From NCBI GenBank assembly GCA_015065925.1, contig SVPL01000004.1:1-64000 (forward strand): a stretch of DNA of 64,000 nucleotides. The letters run 5' to 3'. The notes under the pieces are model-generated. The model did no database searches, had not been told where the DNA came from, and saw only the letters and a list, made by a program, of their open reading frames with translations. The position numbers and the translations under genes were made by a program. Positions within the stretch are counted from its first letter, which is position 1. Each line of letters opens with the position of its first letter. The stretch comes from Oscillospiraceae bacterium (lineage in GTDB: Bacteria > Bacillota > Clostridia > Oscillospirales > Acutalibacteraceae). This document shows, in pieces, positions 8,805-18,890 of this stretch.

Positions 8805-11630
8805 ATGTTTTTTAAAAATTCGCAAAAAATAAAAAATTATGATTTAATAGTTGTTGGCAATAGCCTTGCCGCTGTAATTGCGGCGGGAACGGTTGCAAAA
8901 AGCGGTAAATCGGTTGCCCTTGTTACCCAAAGCGAACTGCTTTCGGGTGAAATCAGCGAAGGGCTTTTAGGATTTGTTAAAAATAATTCTCCCCTTTATG
9001 ATTTACTTTTGGAGCTTGGCGCAAACCCCACACGGGTTGGGGAGGAATACCACATCGGGGGCGGAATGGCATCAAAAATTGCATTGAGGTTTTTAAGCGA
9101 AAACAATGTAAATACCTTTTTAAAGGCGGCGCCTATTGGTCTGCTTACAAATGACCAAAAGGTTAGCGGTATAGCCGTTGCAACCAAGTTTGGTGCTTTT
9201 GCCCTAAAGGGTGGCTTTGTTGCCGATTTTTCTAACCGAAAATTTTATCCTTCTGATAAAACAGAGCAAAATGAATATACCTACGCATTTCAAATGGGGG
9301 ATGTGGAGCTTGGTGATATTAAAATTCCTACATCTCTTGATGCTAAGGTGGAGGGGGCAAAAAACATAACCCTTCACGGTGATAGCAGAAGTGATGATAC
9401 CTGCATTATAACCTTTAAAACAAATAAAAAATATGCTTTTCAGGCAATTGATGTTGCCCTTAATGTGGCGCAATATTTAATAAAAAATAACCCCTCATTT
9501 GCTAAAAGCGGAATTTTAAAATATTCTTTGCGACCTATATTAACAAATGGGTATTTCGGTACGCCGCAAAAAAATTTGCTGGAGTTTAAAATGGGGGATA
9601 TTTTAAATTCTGACGATTATTACAACACCCTTGTTTTTGCATGTGATTTGGTGAGTAGCTTTGCCAAAAATTCCAATTTTGTGGAGCCTTCTACTCTTAA
9701 TACCACCTATGGAGAGTTTGATTTAAATTCTCTTTATACAGGTGAGGAGTTGGATGAATTTTTAGGTGCTCAGGTTTTAAAGATTAATATTCCAACCCAA
9801 AATATGCCCGAAATCACCACACGGCTTTTTATAGCAGGTCTTGGCGCGGGTGGTGCGGCGGCTATGAAATCCGCCCTTGAGAGTGGTGTAAAGGTTGTTG
9901 GCGCAGAGGCTTTACCCGTACCCGCAGGTACCAGAGGTCAGGGTATGGTTTCGGCATTCTGGCATGGATATCAGGGTGGCTTTGCTACTGAAAATTTGCG
10001 AGAAATAAAAGCCTTTTCCAAGGCGAATTTAGGCAAAGGTGTTCCCACCTTTACTGCTGAAATCGCCTACGATATAAGCTTTGGCAAGGGTGCGAAGGTG
10101 TTTTATGAGTCCCTTGCCTTTGGGGTGATAAAAAGCAAAAATAACACCTGTGGCGCGGTTTTGGCAACTCCTGATGGAGTGGTGAAAATTATTGCAAACA
10201 AGGTGATAGATGCAACGGGTGATGCAGATTTGGCAATGCTTTCGGGTGCAGAGTATATGCCAAACGGCGACTCCCGTGACAAGGTTACTCAGGGCTATTC
10301 GGTTTGGGGTGAGGAAAAAATCGGAACCCCATTTCAGGAGTCCCTTTATAAAAGTGATGAGGATAATATTTCCACCGAAAGCTACAGCGAGTTTTTAAGG
10401 GGAATATATACGGCTCATCTTAAGCAGTCGGACGCAGGCTTTTCGGCGCTTCTTACGGTGCGCGAATCCCGAAGAATAAAGGGCAAATACACCCTTAATA
10501 TGAAGGACATTTTGCGTGGTACTACCTTTGATGATACCATTTCGGTTTCGCTTTGTAAATATGACGCTCACGGTATGGGAAGCTCCCCTGCATATTATAC
10601 AGTCTTTTTAAATGCACTTCGCAGTAAGGAAATCCCCGATGTTGTAACCCGCATACCCTTAAGAGCGCTTTTGCCCAAAAATGATGATGGACTTATGGTT
10701 ATTTCCAAGGCTATTTCTGCTACTCGTGATGCGGGATGCCTTATAAGAATGAATCCCGATATTCAAAACACAGGCTATGCGGCGGGGCTTATTGCCGCCA
10801 ATGCCGCCAAAAATAATATAGATTTTGAATTGGCATATGGGGAGGATATAAAAAACGAGCTTATTCAAAAGCAAATTTTACCCGATTTTTATAATAAAGC
10901 TCAGGAAGTTAATATAGATGAGCTTTTAGAAAAAATTGAAAAAGCCGATATAAGAGCAATGGCATTGGGTTCGGTTTCACCAGAATTTTTACACCGTTTT
11001 GAAGAAAAATGCCAAAACAATTCCAGTCTTGGAGTGGTGGCACTTGCCCTTGGAAGTGATAAACCCTTTCATACCGAGCTAGCCGTTTTTGACTTTTATA
11101 TAGCGGCGTATAATAACGGCGAAAAGCTCGCAGAGCAAATAAAAAGCCACGCACTTCTGCTTTCAAGAATTGCGGCAGAAAATGAGCGTAAAAAGGAACT
11201 TTTTGTTAAATCCTTGGCAAAGGCAATAGAGGCTATGGAGGCTGGAGGCGGTTATGGTAATGCGGCATGGGGAATTTATCAAAATTCCAAGGTTAGCAAC
11301 CGCACCATACCTAACTTTAAGGTTATTATGGCGCTTTGCATAGCCGCCGAAACGGTAGCGGATAAATCACTTGCCGAGCCGCTTATGAATTTAAGGCAAA
11401 AGCCAAACATCCGACTTTCGGATGGGGATGAAATTCATTCAGTTCAGCTTTATTTAAGGATAATTGCCGCCGCCGCAAGGTGCGGTAGCAAGGAGGCAAG
11501 GGCAGAGCTTGAAAAATATATTCAAAGCGAGCGACTTTTCTTCCGCGAGTTTGCAAAAGGTGAGCTTGAAGCCTTAAACTCGGCAAAAACCGAAGTTTTA
11601 CCCGTAGAGGTCGGCGAATTTTGGGTATAA
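8805..11630 (+). CDS. FAD-dependent oxidoreductase (FAD_oxidored family), large
   Basis: N-term YDLIVVGNSLAAVIAAGTVAKSGKSVALV (Rossmann); internal AGLGAGGAAAMKSALESGVKVVGAEALPVPAGTRGQG; VIDATGDADLAMLSGAEY. Confidence 0.75.
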   Translation: MFFKNSQKIKNYDLIVVGNSLAAVIAAGTVAKSGKSVALVTQSELLSGEISEGLLGFVKNNSPLYDLLLELGANPTRVGEEYHIGGGMASKIALRFLSENNVNTFLKAAPIGLLTNDQKVSGIAVATKFGAFALKGGFVADFSNRKFYPSDKTEQNEYTYAFQMGDVELGDIKIPTSLDAKVEGAKNITLHGDSRSDDTCIITFKTNKKYAFQAIDVALNVAQYLIKNNPSFAKSGILKYSLRPILTNGYFGTPQKNLLEFKMGDILNSDDYYNTLVFACDLVSSFAKNSNFVEPSTLNTTYGEFDLNSLYTGEELDEFLGAQVLKINIPTQNMPEITTRLFIAGLGAGGAAAMKSALESGVKVVGAEALPVPAGTRGQGMVSAFWHGYQGGFATENLREIKAFSKANLGKGVPTFTAEIAYDISFGKGAKVFYESLAFGVIKSKNNTCGAVLATPDGVVKIIANKVIDATGDADLAMLSGAEYMPNGDSRDKVTQGYSVWGEEKIGTPFQESLYKSDEDNISTESYSEFLRGIYTAHLKQSDAGFSALLTVRESRRIKGKYTLNMKDILRGTTFDDTISVSLCKYDAHGMGSSPAYYTVFLNALRSKEIPDVVTRIPLRALLPKNDDGLMVISKAISATRDAGCLIRMNPDIQNTGYAAGLIAANAAKNNIDFELAYGEDIKNELIQKQILPDFYNKAQEVNIDELLEKIEKADIRAMALGSVSPEFLHRFEEKCQNNSSLGVVALALGSDKPFHTELAVFDFYIAAYNNGEKLAEQIKSHALLLSRIAAENERKKELFVKSLAKAIEAMEAGGGYGNAAWGIYQNSKVSNRTIPNFKVIMALCIAAETVADKSLAEPLMNLRQKPNIRLSDGDEIHSVQLYLRIIAAAARCGSKEARAELEKYIQSERLFFREFAKGELEALNSAKTEVLPVEVGEFWV

Positions 11631-11631
11631 T

Positions 11632-11666
11632 AAAAAACGGCAGAGGGATAACCTATGCCGTTTTTT
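11632..11666. terminator. Bidirectional intrinsic terminator
   Basis: AAAAAACGGCA...TGCCGTTTTTT between convergent genes. Confidence 0.75.
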
Positions 11667-11733
11667 GCCATTGGTTTCAAATTTCAATTTATCGGTTTAA
11701 TAATTAATTTTCAATTTTCAAAACGCCTAGCGT

Positions 11734-12588
11734 TTATTTTTTTGAATTTCGGTATTCTGATGGCGAAATCCTATATTTATCATAAAATACCTTGCTAAAA
11801 TAATGTTGGTTGGAAAAGCCTAATTTTTCAGAAATAACCTTTATTGAATCCTCGCTGTATAAAAGCAAGGGCAGGGCTTTTTCAAGCTTTTTAATCATAA
11901 GGTATTTATGGGGCGAAACACCCATTGCCTTTTTAAAAAATCTTATAAAATAAACCTCGCTAAAGTGAATTTGGTCGGCATAAAACTTAATGGGATAATT
12001 CTCATGGCAGGTTAAATCCATAAGCTTTAAAATTTTGTTAAAGCCCTTGTGGGTTGTAATTTCTTTTTGCTTTAAATAATCGGAAAGGTAAATAAGCAGT
12101 TCTTGAAAAAGCAGGTCGCAAAGCTCGGAATAATGGCTACTGTTTCTACCCGCATCCATACGGTTGAGTATTTCTTCAAAAATTTCAAAATCTTCATCAA
12201 ATTTCATTACAGCTTGAGTTATACCGTATTTATTTAAAATATTTTCTGCATCGCTACCCGAAAAATGAATATAAAGGCAAACGCATTTTTCTTTTTCTAT
12301 AAGAATACGGCGGAAATTGGGCACATTTGGTTTTATAAGGAATAAGGTATTTTTGCCGTAAACAATAGGCTTGTTATCAAAGGTAACTTCAATAAATCCC
12401 TTTTTAATGTATAAAAGCTGGTAATCCTTTCTTCCGTATGGTCTGGCGACGGTATTAGTATTTTCTTCCCGCTCATGAATCATTTTTGCATATGTTAATA
12501 CGGTAAGAGGCTTATCTAAAATTTCAATATCTAAAAGGTTGGTACCCTTGCGATATTCGTCCTTTATAATTTTGCCTATCCATTTCAT
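11734..12588 (-). CDS. AraC-family transcriptional regulator
   Basis: Cupin-like N-terminus; C-term IKFYADQIHFSEVYFIRFFKKAMGVSPHKYLMIKKLEKALPLLLYSEDSIKVISEKLGFSNQHYFSKVFYDKYRISPSEYR. Confidence 0.92.
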   Translation of the reverse strand: MKWIGKIIKDEYRKGTNLLDIEILDKPLTVLTYAKMIHEREENTNTVARPYGRKDYQLLYIKKGFIEVTFDNKPIVYGKNTLFLIKPNVPNFRRILIEKEKCVCLYIHFSGSDAENILNKYGITQAVMKFDEDFEIFEEILNRMDAGRNSSHYSELCDLLFQELLIYLSDYLKQKEITTHKGFNKILKLMDLTCHENYPIKFYADQIHFSEVYFIRFFKKAMGVSPHKYLMIKKLEKALPLLLYSEDSIKVISEKLGFSNQHYFSKVFYDKYRISPSEYRNSKK

Positions 12589-12813
12589 TGCTTTTCCTCC
12601 TTAAGAGGTTTATTTTTTGTACATAATGTTAATTTTGTTTATTTACACATTCGGCATTGGTGTGGTATATTAATTATGGTATGTTGCATAAAAAATATAT
12701 CTAAAACCAACTTTTTTGTTACTTACATCAATAAAATAGCATATTTTATTCTTTAAGTCAACAAAAAAACAAAATTTATTATTAAAAAAACAATAATAAA
12801 GGAGAAATGCTTA

Positions 12814-15800
12814 GTGTTTAATTTTTCGTACAAAAAGCTAATCAGTATTTTTTGTTCGTTGCTTATAATTGCCGCGTCCTTTGTAAGCGCCTTTACCTTG
12901 GCAAACGCTGCCCCCGAGGTAATAATACAAGACTTTGAAAACCATACAGGTTTAAAAAATGTCAAGTATTTTACCGTTTATGAGGCATCCTCGTCAGGCG
13001 ATACCAATGTTTATGAGGGAAGCAAATCTCTTAAATGGACTACGGGCAGCGGTACAGATGCCGTTTCCTTCTGGCAAAGCGGTATGGATTTAACGGCAGG
13101 TCAGCTTTATAAGCTGGAGATAAAAATTAAGCCCACCGCCGCTAATGCAAACACCATTGTTTTAAAGCATCTTACCACCCGTGATAACGGGTGGGCAAAT
13201 AACGGCACTAATCTTGCGGTAAACATTTCATCCTTTACTGCGGGCGAGTGGAACACCTACGAAACCTATGTTACCGCCGAAACTAAGGCAATGGGTATGT
13301 ACATTTACGGCAGTGCCGATATGTATTTTGACTACATAAAATTCACACCCATTGTTAGTCAGAATGTAACCGTTACCCTGAACACCGCTACCGACCAAGG
13401 CATAACAACCTTAACGGGCGCGGTAGGAAGCGCAATGACAATGCCTACCCTTACTAAAGAGGGCTACTATTTTGCGGGTTGGTATTCTGATGCCGAATTT
13501 AAAAATCTTTTTGAAGCTACAACCCTTTTCCCCGAAGCAAATACCGAGCTTTACGCAAAATGGCTCCCCGAAGGCTATATTATTCAGGATTTTGAAAATA
13601 ATTACACCTTTTCAGGAGGAGGCTTCTCACTTTACACCGCTACTGATGAGAATGACGAAAATGTAAAGGATGGTACAAAATCCTTAAAATGGACTCATAC
13701 CAGCGGAAGCAAAGCAATATCCCTTTATCCGGGCAAAGACCTTGTAATAGGTCAGGCATATAAGCTTGAAATATGGATAAAGGCGGTAACCTCTACAGGT
13801 TCGGGTATTGATATAACTCAGCTTAATGATGTTAAAAACGGTTGGTCATATAGTACAAATACAAGAATTACCCTGCCCTATTTCGGAACATCTTACGACT
13901 CGGTAAATCAGTGGAAAAGGTTTGAATACACCTTTACCGCCGAAAAGAAGGCAATGGGAATTTTGCTTTACGGAAGTGACGATTTTTACTTTGACTCCAT
14001 CAGCTGGACTCCCGTTAAGGCAGATGTAACGGTAAATATTGTTACTAATAATGAAAGTGATGCCGAGCCCCTTAAAGGCGCCCCCGGTGCCCAGCTTACC
14101 CTCCCCACCCTTACCAAGGCAGGCTATTATTTTGCGGGTTGGTATTTAGATAGCGAATTTAAGGTTCCCTTTACCAATATAACCGCCTTCCCCGAGGAAG
14201 ATACAACAATCTATGCAAAATGGTTGTCCGAGGGCTACATTTTGCAGAATTTTGAAAATTATAATAATACAATATCGGCAGATACAGGATTTTCCATTTA
14301 CACCGCCACCGATGAAAATGACGAAAATGTAAAGGATGGCACAAAATCCTTAAAATGGGCTCATACCAACGGAAGTAAAGTAGTTACTCTTTATCCCGAT
14401 AAAAACCTCACCGTAGGTGAAACCTACCGACTTGAAATGTGGGTAAAGGCGGTAACCTCTACAGGTTCGGGTATTGATATAACTCAGCTTAATGATGCCA
14501 AAAACGGATGGTCATATAGTACAAACACAAGAATTACTTTGCCTTATTTCGGCACATCTTATGACTCGGTAAATCAGTGGAAAAGGTTCGAATACACCTT
14601 CACCGCCGAAGCCAAGGCAATGGGTATTTTGCTTTACGGCGCCGATGATTTTTACTTCGACTCCATTAGCTGGACGGCTTTAGAGGCTAATATTCAGGTG
14701 GATATTGTTACCAATAACGGCACAACCTGTGAGCCCTTAATGGGTGCTTCGGGAATGGAATTAAAGCTCCCCACCCTTACTAAGGAAGGCTACTATTTTG
14801 CGGGATGGTTTAAAAATGCCGAATTTACAAAGCCTCTTAACAGTAATGTATTCCCTGCAGAAAGCACAACCCTTTATGCTAAATGGCTTGAAAACGGCGC
14901 TATAACCCAGAATTTTGAAAGCTACGACCAAGCCTTTGGTGTTGATAGCGGTTTTGAGCTTTACACCGCTACCGATTCTAACGACACAAATGTTTATGAG
15001 GGTGAACATTCCCTTTTCCGTACCAACTTTAACAAAACCCGCGTTGCAACTATTTCCGACCAATATTCCAGCCTTACTGTTGGAAAGGCTTACAGGCTAA
15101 CCTTTAAATTAAAGGTTGTGGATTTGGGAACAGGCGGCGAAATTCAGTTTACCGACCTTAGTGTTCGCGATAATCCTTGGAGCTATAGCAAGCTGGCAAA
15201 GATAAGATATATAGGCACCGACTATGCAAAGCTTAATGAATGGGTGGAAATAAGCTATATCTTTATAGCCGAAAAGCCCTATTTCGGTATTGCAAGCTGG
15301 GGCAATATTTCCTATTATGTAGACGATTTTAATGTTGTTGAGGTTCCCATTGTCACCGTTAATTTTGAAATGGGTGAGGGCGAAGCAAAAGAGTCTATGG
15401 TTGGTGCCGCAGGCGCTGCTATGACGGTTGAAAACCCCACACCTCCTGAAGGAAAAGCCTTTGGCGGATGGTATTCTGATGCGGATTTTACCAGTCCCTT
15501 TGCAATCTCCACCTTCCCCGACAGTGATTTAACCCTCTACGCCCGTTGGATAAAGGCGGGTACCTTTGAGCAGGATTATGAAACCTGGCCCAATAAAGCA
15601 GGTGCCTATTTAACCTCTGATGTATTTTCCATTTACACCGCTACCAATGAAAATGACCCCAATGTTTACAGCGGCAAACACTCTATGCATTATAATGTTG
15701 AGGAAGGCAACAGAACATATGCCCTTGCCATTTTTGATGAAAAGATGGGCAAGCTTACCGTAGGCGAAAAATATTATGTTTCCATTCGCTTTAAGCTGGA

Positions 15801-16740
15801 TAAGGTGTATAGTTATAACAATGCCTCCAAAACCCAAACCTATCACAGTATTTATTATACAACTCAGCAATCAAATGTATGGACATATACCTCTCAAGGT
15901 CCCATAGGCAGATTTGATTCTTCTCTATTTAGTAAAGAAACTACCAAATTGGGTGACAAATGGGCGGGTACAGCAAATATGGTTACCGTGTCAGATGAAA
16001 AGGACCAAAACGGCTGGATTACAATGACCTATGAAATCGAAGCAGCAGCTCCGTATATTGCCCTTTATATGACAGGCCCATTCTCTATCTTCATTGATTA
16101 TATTACCATTGAGCCCTTACCGTCAGGCGTTATTGCCACCGATTATGCCTATCCCTACTCTGAGGAATTTTATAATATTTTGGCAGAAAAGGGAATTGAA
16201 AAAGCTCCCAATAAAAATGAAAAGAATATTTATAAACTAGAGCTTGCCCCCCGCGGAGATTATGTTCTCACCGCCTCGCTTATGCAGGGTGTCTACGGCA
16301 ACAGTAAGGTTTATCTTGCCTGGGATAGCGAAGGAAAAAATATGGTTGAAAACTCTCTGTTTGAGGGAAATGCAACCGATTATAAATTGTATTCTGCACG
16401 CATAATGACCGACCTTACAGGCGTTGTTTATTTGGTGGTTGAGGGCGCAGGCGCAGGCTCATCTGAATATTTCTCCCTATTTAAATCACAGTTCGGGCAC
16501 GAGGAGGATCCTAACCCCTACTATGTTCAGCCTGCGGTGGATTATAGCAAGCTACCGTCAAAATTTGCAGGTGCTTCTATTGATGCATTGAGTGACAGTT
16601 ATGAAGATAGTTATGACGGCGATTTTACAGCTTCACCGTCTACAGGCGATAATACCTTAGTAATGCCCTTGATTTTATTGCTTCTTACTGCTATTAGCGC
16701 ATTATTAATTTCAAGAAAGAGAGGAATTTGCAATGAATAA
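12814..16740 (+). CDS. Large surface protein: alternating InlB-type B-repeats (Flg_new) and carbohydrate-binding-like modules, sortase-like C-terminus
   Basis: GTG start with GGAG RBS; repeated 'LTKEGYYFAGWYSDAEFK..F..TTLFPE..TELYAKW' units alternating with 'DFEN....YTATDENDENV.DGTKSLKW...' modules; C-term SPSTGDNTLVMPLILLLLTAISALLISRKRG. Confidence 0.85.
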   Translation: MFNFSYKKLISIFCSLLIIAASFVSAFTLANAAPEVIIQDFENHTGLKNVKYFTVYEASSSGDTNVYEGSKSLKWTTGSGTDAVSFWQSGMDLTAGQLYKLEIKIKPTAANANTIVLKHLTTRDNGWANNGTNLAVNISSFTAGEWNTYETYVTAETKAMGMYIYGSADMYFDYIKFTPIVSQNVTVTLNTATDQGITTLTGAVGSAMTMPTLTKEGYYFAGWYSDAEFKNLFEATTLFPEANTELYAKWLPEGYIIQDFENNYTFSGGGFSLYTATDENDENVKDGTKSLKWTHTSGSKAISLYPGKDLVIGQAYKLEIWIKAVTSTGSGIDITQLNDVKNGWSYSTNTRITLPYFGTSYDSVNQWKRFEYTFTAEKKAMGILLYGSDDFYFDSISWTPVKADVTVNIVTNNESDAEPLKGAPGAQLTLPTLTKAGYYFAGWYLDSEFKVPFTNITAFPEEDTTIYAKWLSEGYILQNFENYNNTISADTGFSIYTATDENDENVKDGTKSLKWAHTNGSKVVTLYPDKNLTVGETYRLEMWVKAVTSTGSGIDITQLNDAKNGWSYSTNTRITLPYFGTSYDSVNQWKRFEYTFTAEAKAMGILLYGADDFYFDSISWTALEANIQVDIVTNNGTTCEPLMGASGMELKLPTLTKEGYYFAGWFKNAEFTKPLNSNVFPAESTTLYAKWLENGAITQNFESYDQAFGVDSGFELYTATDSNDTNVYEGEHSLFRTNFNKTRVATISDQYSSLTVGKAYRLTFKLKVVDLGTGGEIQFTDLSVRDNPWSYSKLAKIRYIGTDYAKLNEWVEISYIFIAEKPYFGIASWGNISYYVDDFNVVEVPIVTVNFEMGEGEAKESMVGAAGAAMTVENPTPPEGKAFGGWYSDADFTSPFAISTFPDSDLTLYARWIKAGTFEQDYETWPNKAGAYLTSDVFSIYTATNENDPNVYSGKHSMHYNVEEGNRTYALAIFDEKMGKLTVGEKYYVSIRFKLDKVYSYNNASKTQTYHSIYYTTQQSNVWTYTSQGPIGRFDSSLFSKETTKLGDKWAGTANMVTVSDEKDQNGWITMTYEIEAAAPYIALYMTGPFSIFIDYITIEPLPSGVIATDYAYPYSEEFYNILAEKGIEKAPNKNEKNIYKLELAPRGDYVLTASLMQGVYGNSKVYLAWDSEGKNMVENSLFEGNATDYKLYSARIMTDLTGVVYLVVEGAGAGSSEYFSLFKSQFGHEEDPNPYYVQPAVDYSKLPSKFAGASIDALSDSYEDSYDGDFTASPSTGDNTLVMPLILLLLTAISALLISRKRGICNE
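13640..14660 (+). repeat. Near-identical intragenic tandem repeat (~660 bp period)
   Basis: 13787.. and 14447.. share AAGGCGGTAACCTCTACAGGTTCGGGTATTGATATAACTCAGCTTAATGATG.. almost base for base. Confidence 0.75.
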
Positions 16741-18481
16741 GTATTTATTAAAAGCATTATATTTTGTTTTGGTATTAGCCATTGCAGTTTCTGCTCTTGG
16801 CGCTTGCAGTGAAAAAGAGGATACTGTGAACAGCTCCTCAGATGTTTCCTCTGAGGTATCTTCAAATGAGGATGTTTCAGAGGTAGAAGATACTGACGAA
16901 GCAAGCAGTGAGGAGGATACCACCGAAGAAGATGTTTGGTATGACGATTTAGAGGATACCGAGGCAGATGATGAATTTGAATATGACGATATGCTTACGG
17001 CATCTTTAAACATCTACAACTCAAAAGCCGTTCAGGATGACTTTATGGGCTTTGGCGGTGTTTATCACGCCTTCCCCTTCAGAACTGATGATATTTATGG
17101 CAGAAATTACACCGAAAAAATGGCAAATGCTGAAATTAAGCGTGTTATAAATTCGGGTATTACAATGGCAAGAACATTTTACTCAATAGACGATTCCTGG
17201 GATTCCAAAGCAAAAGCCTTTAACTGGGAAAGCGACCAAATGCAGGCAATATACAAATACTGCCTTGCACTTAAAGAGGGCGGTGTAGAGGTTTTAATTA
17301 ACCATTGGTATTGCTCTAGTTTCCTTTTCACAACCTATCCTTGGGGTAGTGACGGTAATAAGGTTGAAAAACCCGGTCAACAAAATGAATGTCACGAATC
17401 CATTCGTGTACCTGGTGACCAACAAGCCACTATAGAAAACTTTGCGGAATTTATGGCAGAAACGGTTCGTCAGCTTCGTGCTCACGGTTGTACAAATGCC
17501 ACTACCATTTCCATTGCTACCGAGCCTTATGCCACTTGGAAGGAAGAATGGGCAGATATTGTTTCTAATGATGAGATAAAAAATGCCGCTTCCAAGGATA
17601 TAGCACAGACTATAAACGCCGTAAGTGCTAATTTTAAAAAAGCGGGCATACGCAAATATATTAAAATTATGGGACCAAACTTTGCGGGCGGTACAGATGC
17701 AACCCTTTACTATAAATATTTCAAAAAGCATATTGATCCCGACGCCTGTGATTTAGTATCCCTTCATAATTACTACGGTAATGACCTTACAAAGGATAAC
17801 TACGATTTATGGAAGACCTGCGCCGAGGATTATAAAACCGAGGTCGGCTCATTTTCTAACTTTGTTTGGGATGAATATAACTGTTCTCCCAAGGCAGAGG
17901 AATCTATCGAGTCCAGACACAGCGCTTATAACGGAGTTCAGTTGGCTTTGGCTCAGGTTTGCTTTATGAACTACGGTATGAAAAGCTCCTTTATTTGGAG
18001 TCTGCTTGACCAACAATGGCCGAATAACAGCTCTACCAGTCTTGACTCCTTTAAAGACGGCGTTCATATGTGTGGTGTTGCGCCTACCTTCCTGCAATCA
18101 AGTATTGTTTTCCCGCCATACTATTCCTTCTCACTTGCCGCTAATATTGTTGGCGAAAAGGGGTCTAAGCTATATCGCGGAGACGACGACACCTATGAGG
18201 GTGTTTATGCCGCTATGGCAGAGAATAAGGATGGCGAATTAAGTATTTTGGTTGTTAATACAAATATTACCGAAACAGCAACCGAGCTTAAGTTTGAAAA
18301 ATCCTTAAAGGGCAAAACCTTCTACCGCCATGTTTATAATGTTAATGATATTACCTGTACGGCAGAGGGCGAGCTTATAGCCCCCGATTTAAAGCTTACA
18401 AATGCTACAACGGTTTTAAGGGATGTAATTGAACCCTATTCGGTAGTTGTTTATACCACTAAAAAGGTTCTTCAAAAATAG
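16733..18481 (+). CDS. Lipoprotein glycoside hydrolase, clan GH-A-like TIM barrel
   Basis: Lipobox (SALGAC); MGFGGVYHAFPF...; TISIATEPYATWKEEW (acid/base-like); NFVWDEYNCSP; overlaps the upstream gene by 8 bp (translational coupling). Confidence 0.7.
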   Translation: MNKYLLKALYFVLVLAIAVSALGACSEKEDTVNSSSDVSSEVSSNEDVSEVEDTDEASSEEDTTEEDVWYDDLEDTEADDEFEYDDMLTASLNIYNSKAVQDDFMGFGGVYHAFPFRTDDIYGRNYTEKMANAEIKRVINSGITMARTFYSIDDSWDSKAKAFNWESDQMQAIYKYCLALKEGGVEVLINHWYCSSFLFTTYPWGSDGNKVEKPGQQNECHESIRVPGDQQATIENFAEFMAETVRQLRAHGCTNATTISIATEPYATWKEEWADIVSNDEIKNAASKDIAQTINAVSANFKKAGIRKYIKIMGPNFAGGTDATLYYKYFKKHIDPDACDLVSLHNYYGNDLTKDNYDLWKTCAEDYKTEVGSFSNFVWDEYNCSPKAEESIESRHSAYNGVQLALAQVCFMNYGMKSSFIWSLLDQQWPNNSSTSLDSFKDGVHMCGVAPTFLQSSIVFPPYYSFSLAANIVGEKGSKLYRGDDDTYEGVYAAMAENKDGELSILVVNTNITETATELKFEKSLKGKTFYRHVYNVNDITCTAEGELIAPDLKLTNATTVLRDVIEPYSVVVYTTKKVLQK

Positions 18482-18512
18482 AGTTTATAAAATAAGAAAA
18501 TTTAGTTAAAAA

Positions 18513-18546
18513 AAGGGAAGAAGTGATAATTTTCGCTTCTTCCCTT
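18513..18546. terminator. Terminator hairpin AAGGGAAGAAGTGA..TCGCTTCTTCCCTTTTTT (recurrent family)
   Basis: 14-bp stem with wobble, U-tract, followed by AGATGTTAGAT. Confidence 0.8.
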
Positions 18547-18890
18547 TTTTAGATGTTAGATAAACCAATGAATTTGTGTCATTTAATCTATTTTATAATT
18601 TCAACGGTTATATATAATTATTAAAAAACAAAAATATCGGCATAATATTCTTTGAAATGTGGGATATTAAATTAAAGATATAAATTCAAAAAAGAAGGCT
18701 TTTATTTTGTTGCTTTTTGTTAAAAACACTACATTTTTGTAATAAATGCACAAAAATCAATATGCAAATATTTATATCTGCAATTTAAAATATACAAAAT
18801 TCCCCTTGCCAAGCAATGCAGATGGTGGTATAATAAATTAGTAATATTGTATCCATTGTTTGGCAGGAGCTTTTAAAAGGATGTTATTTT

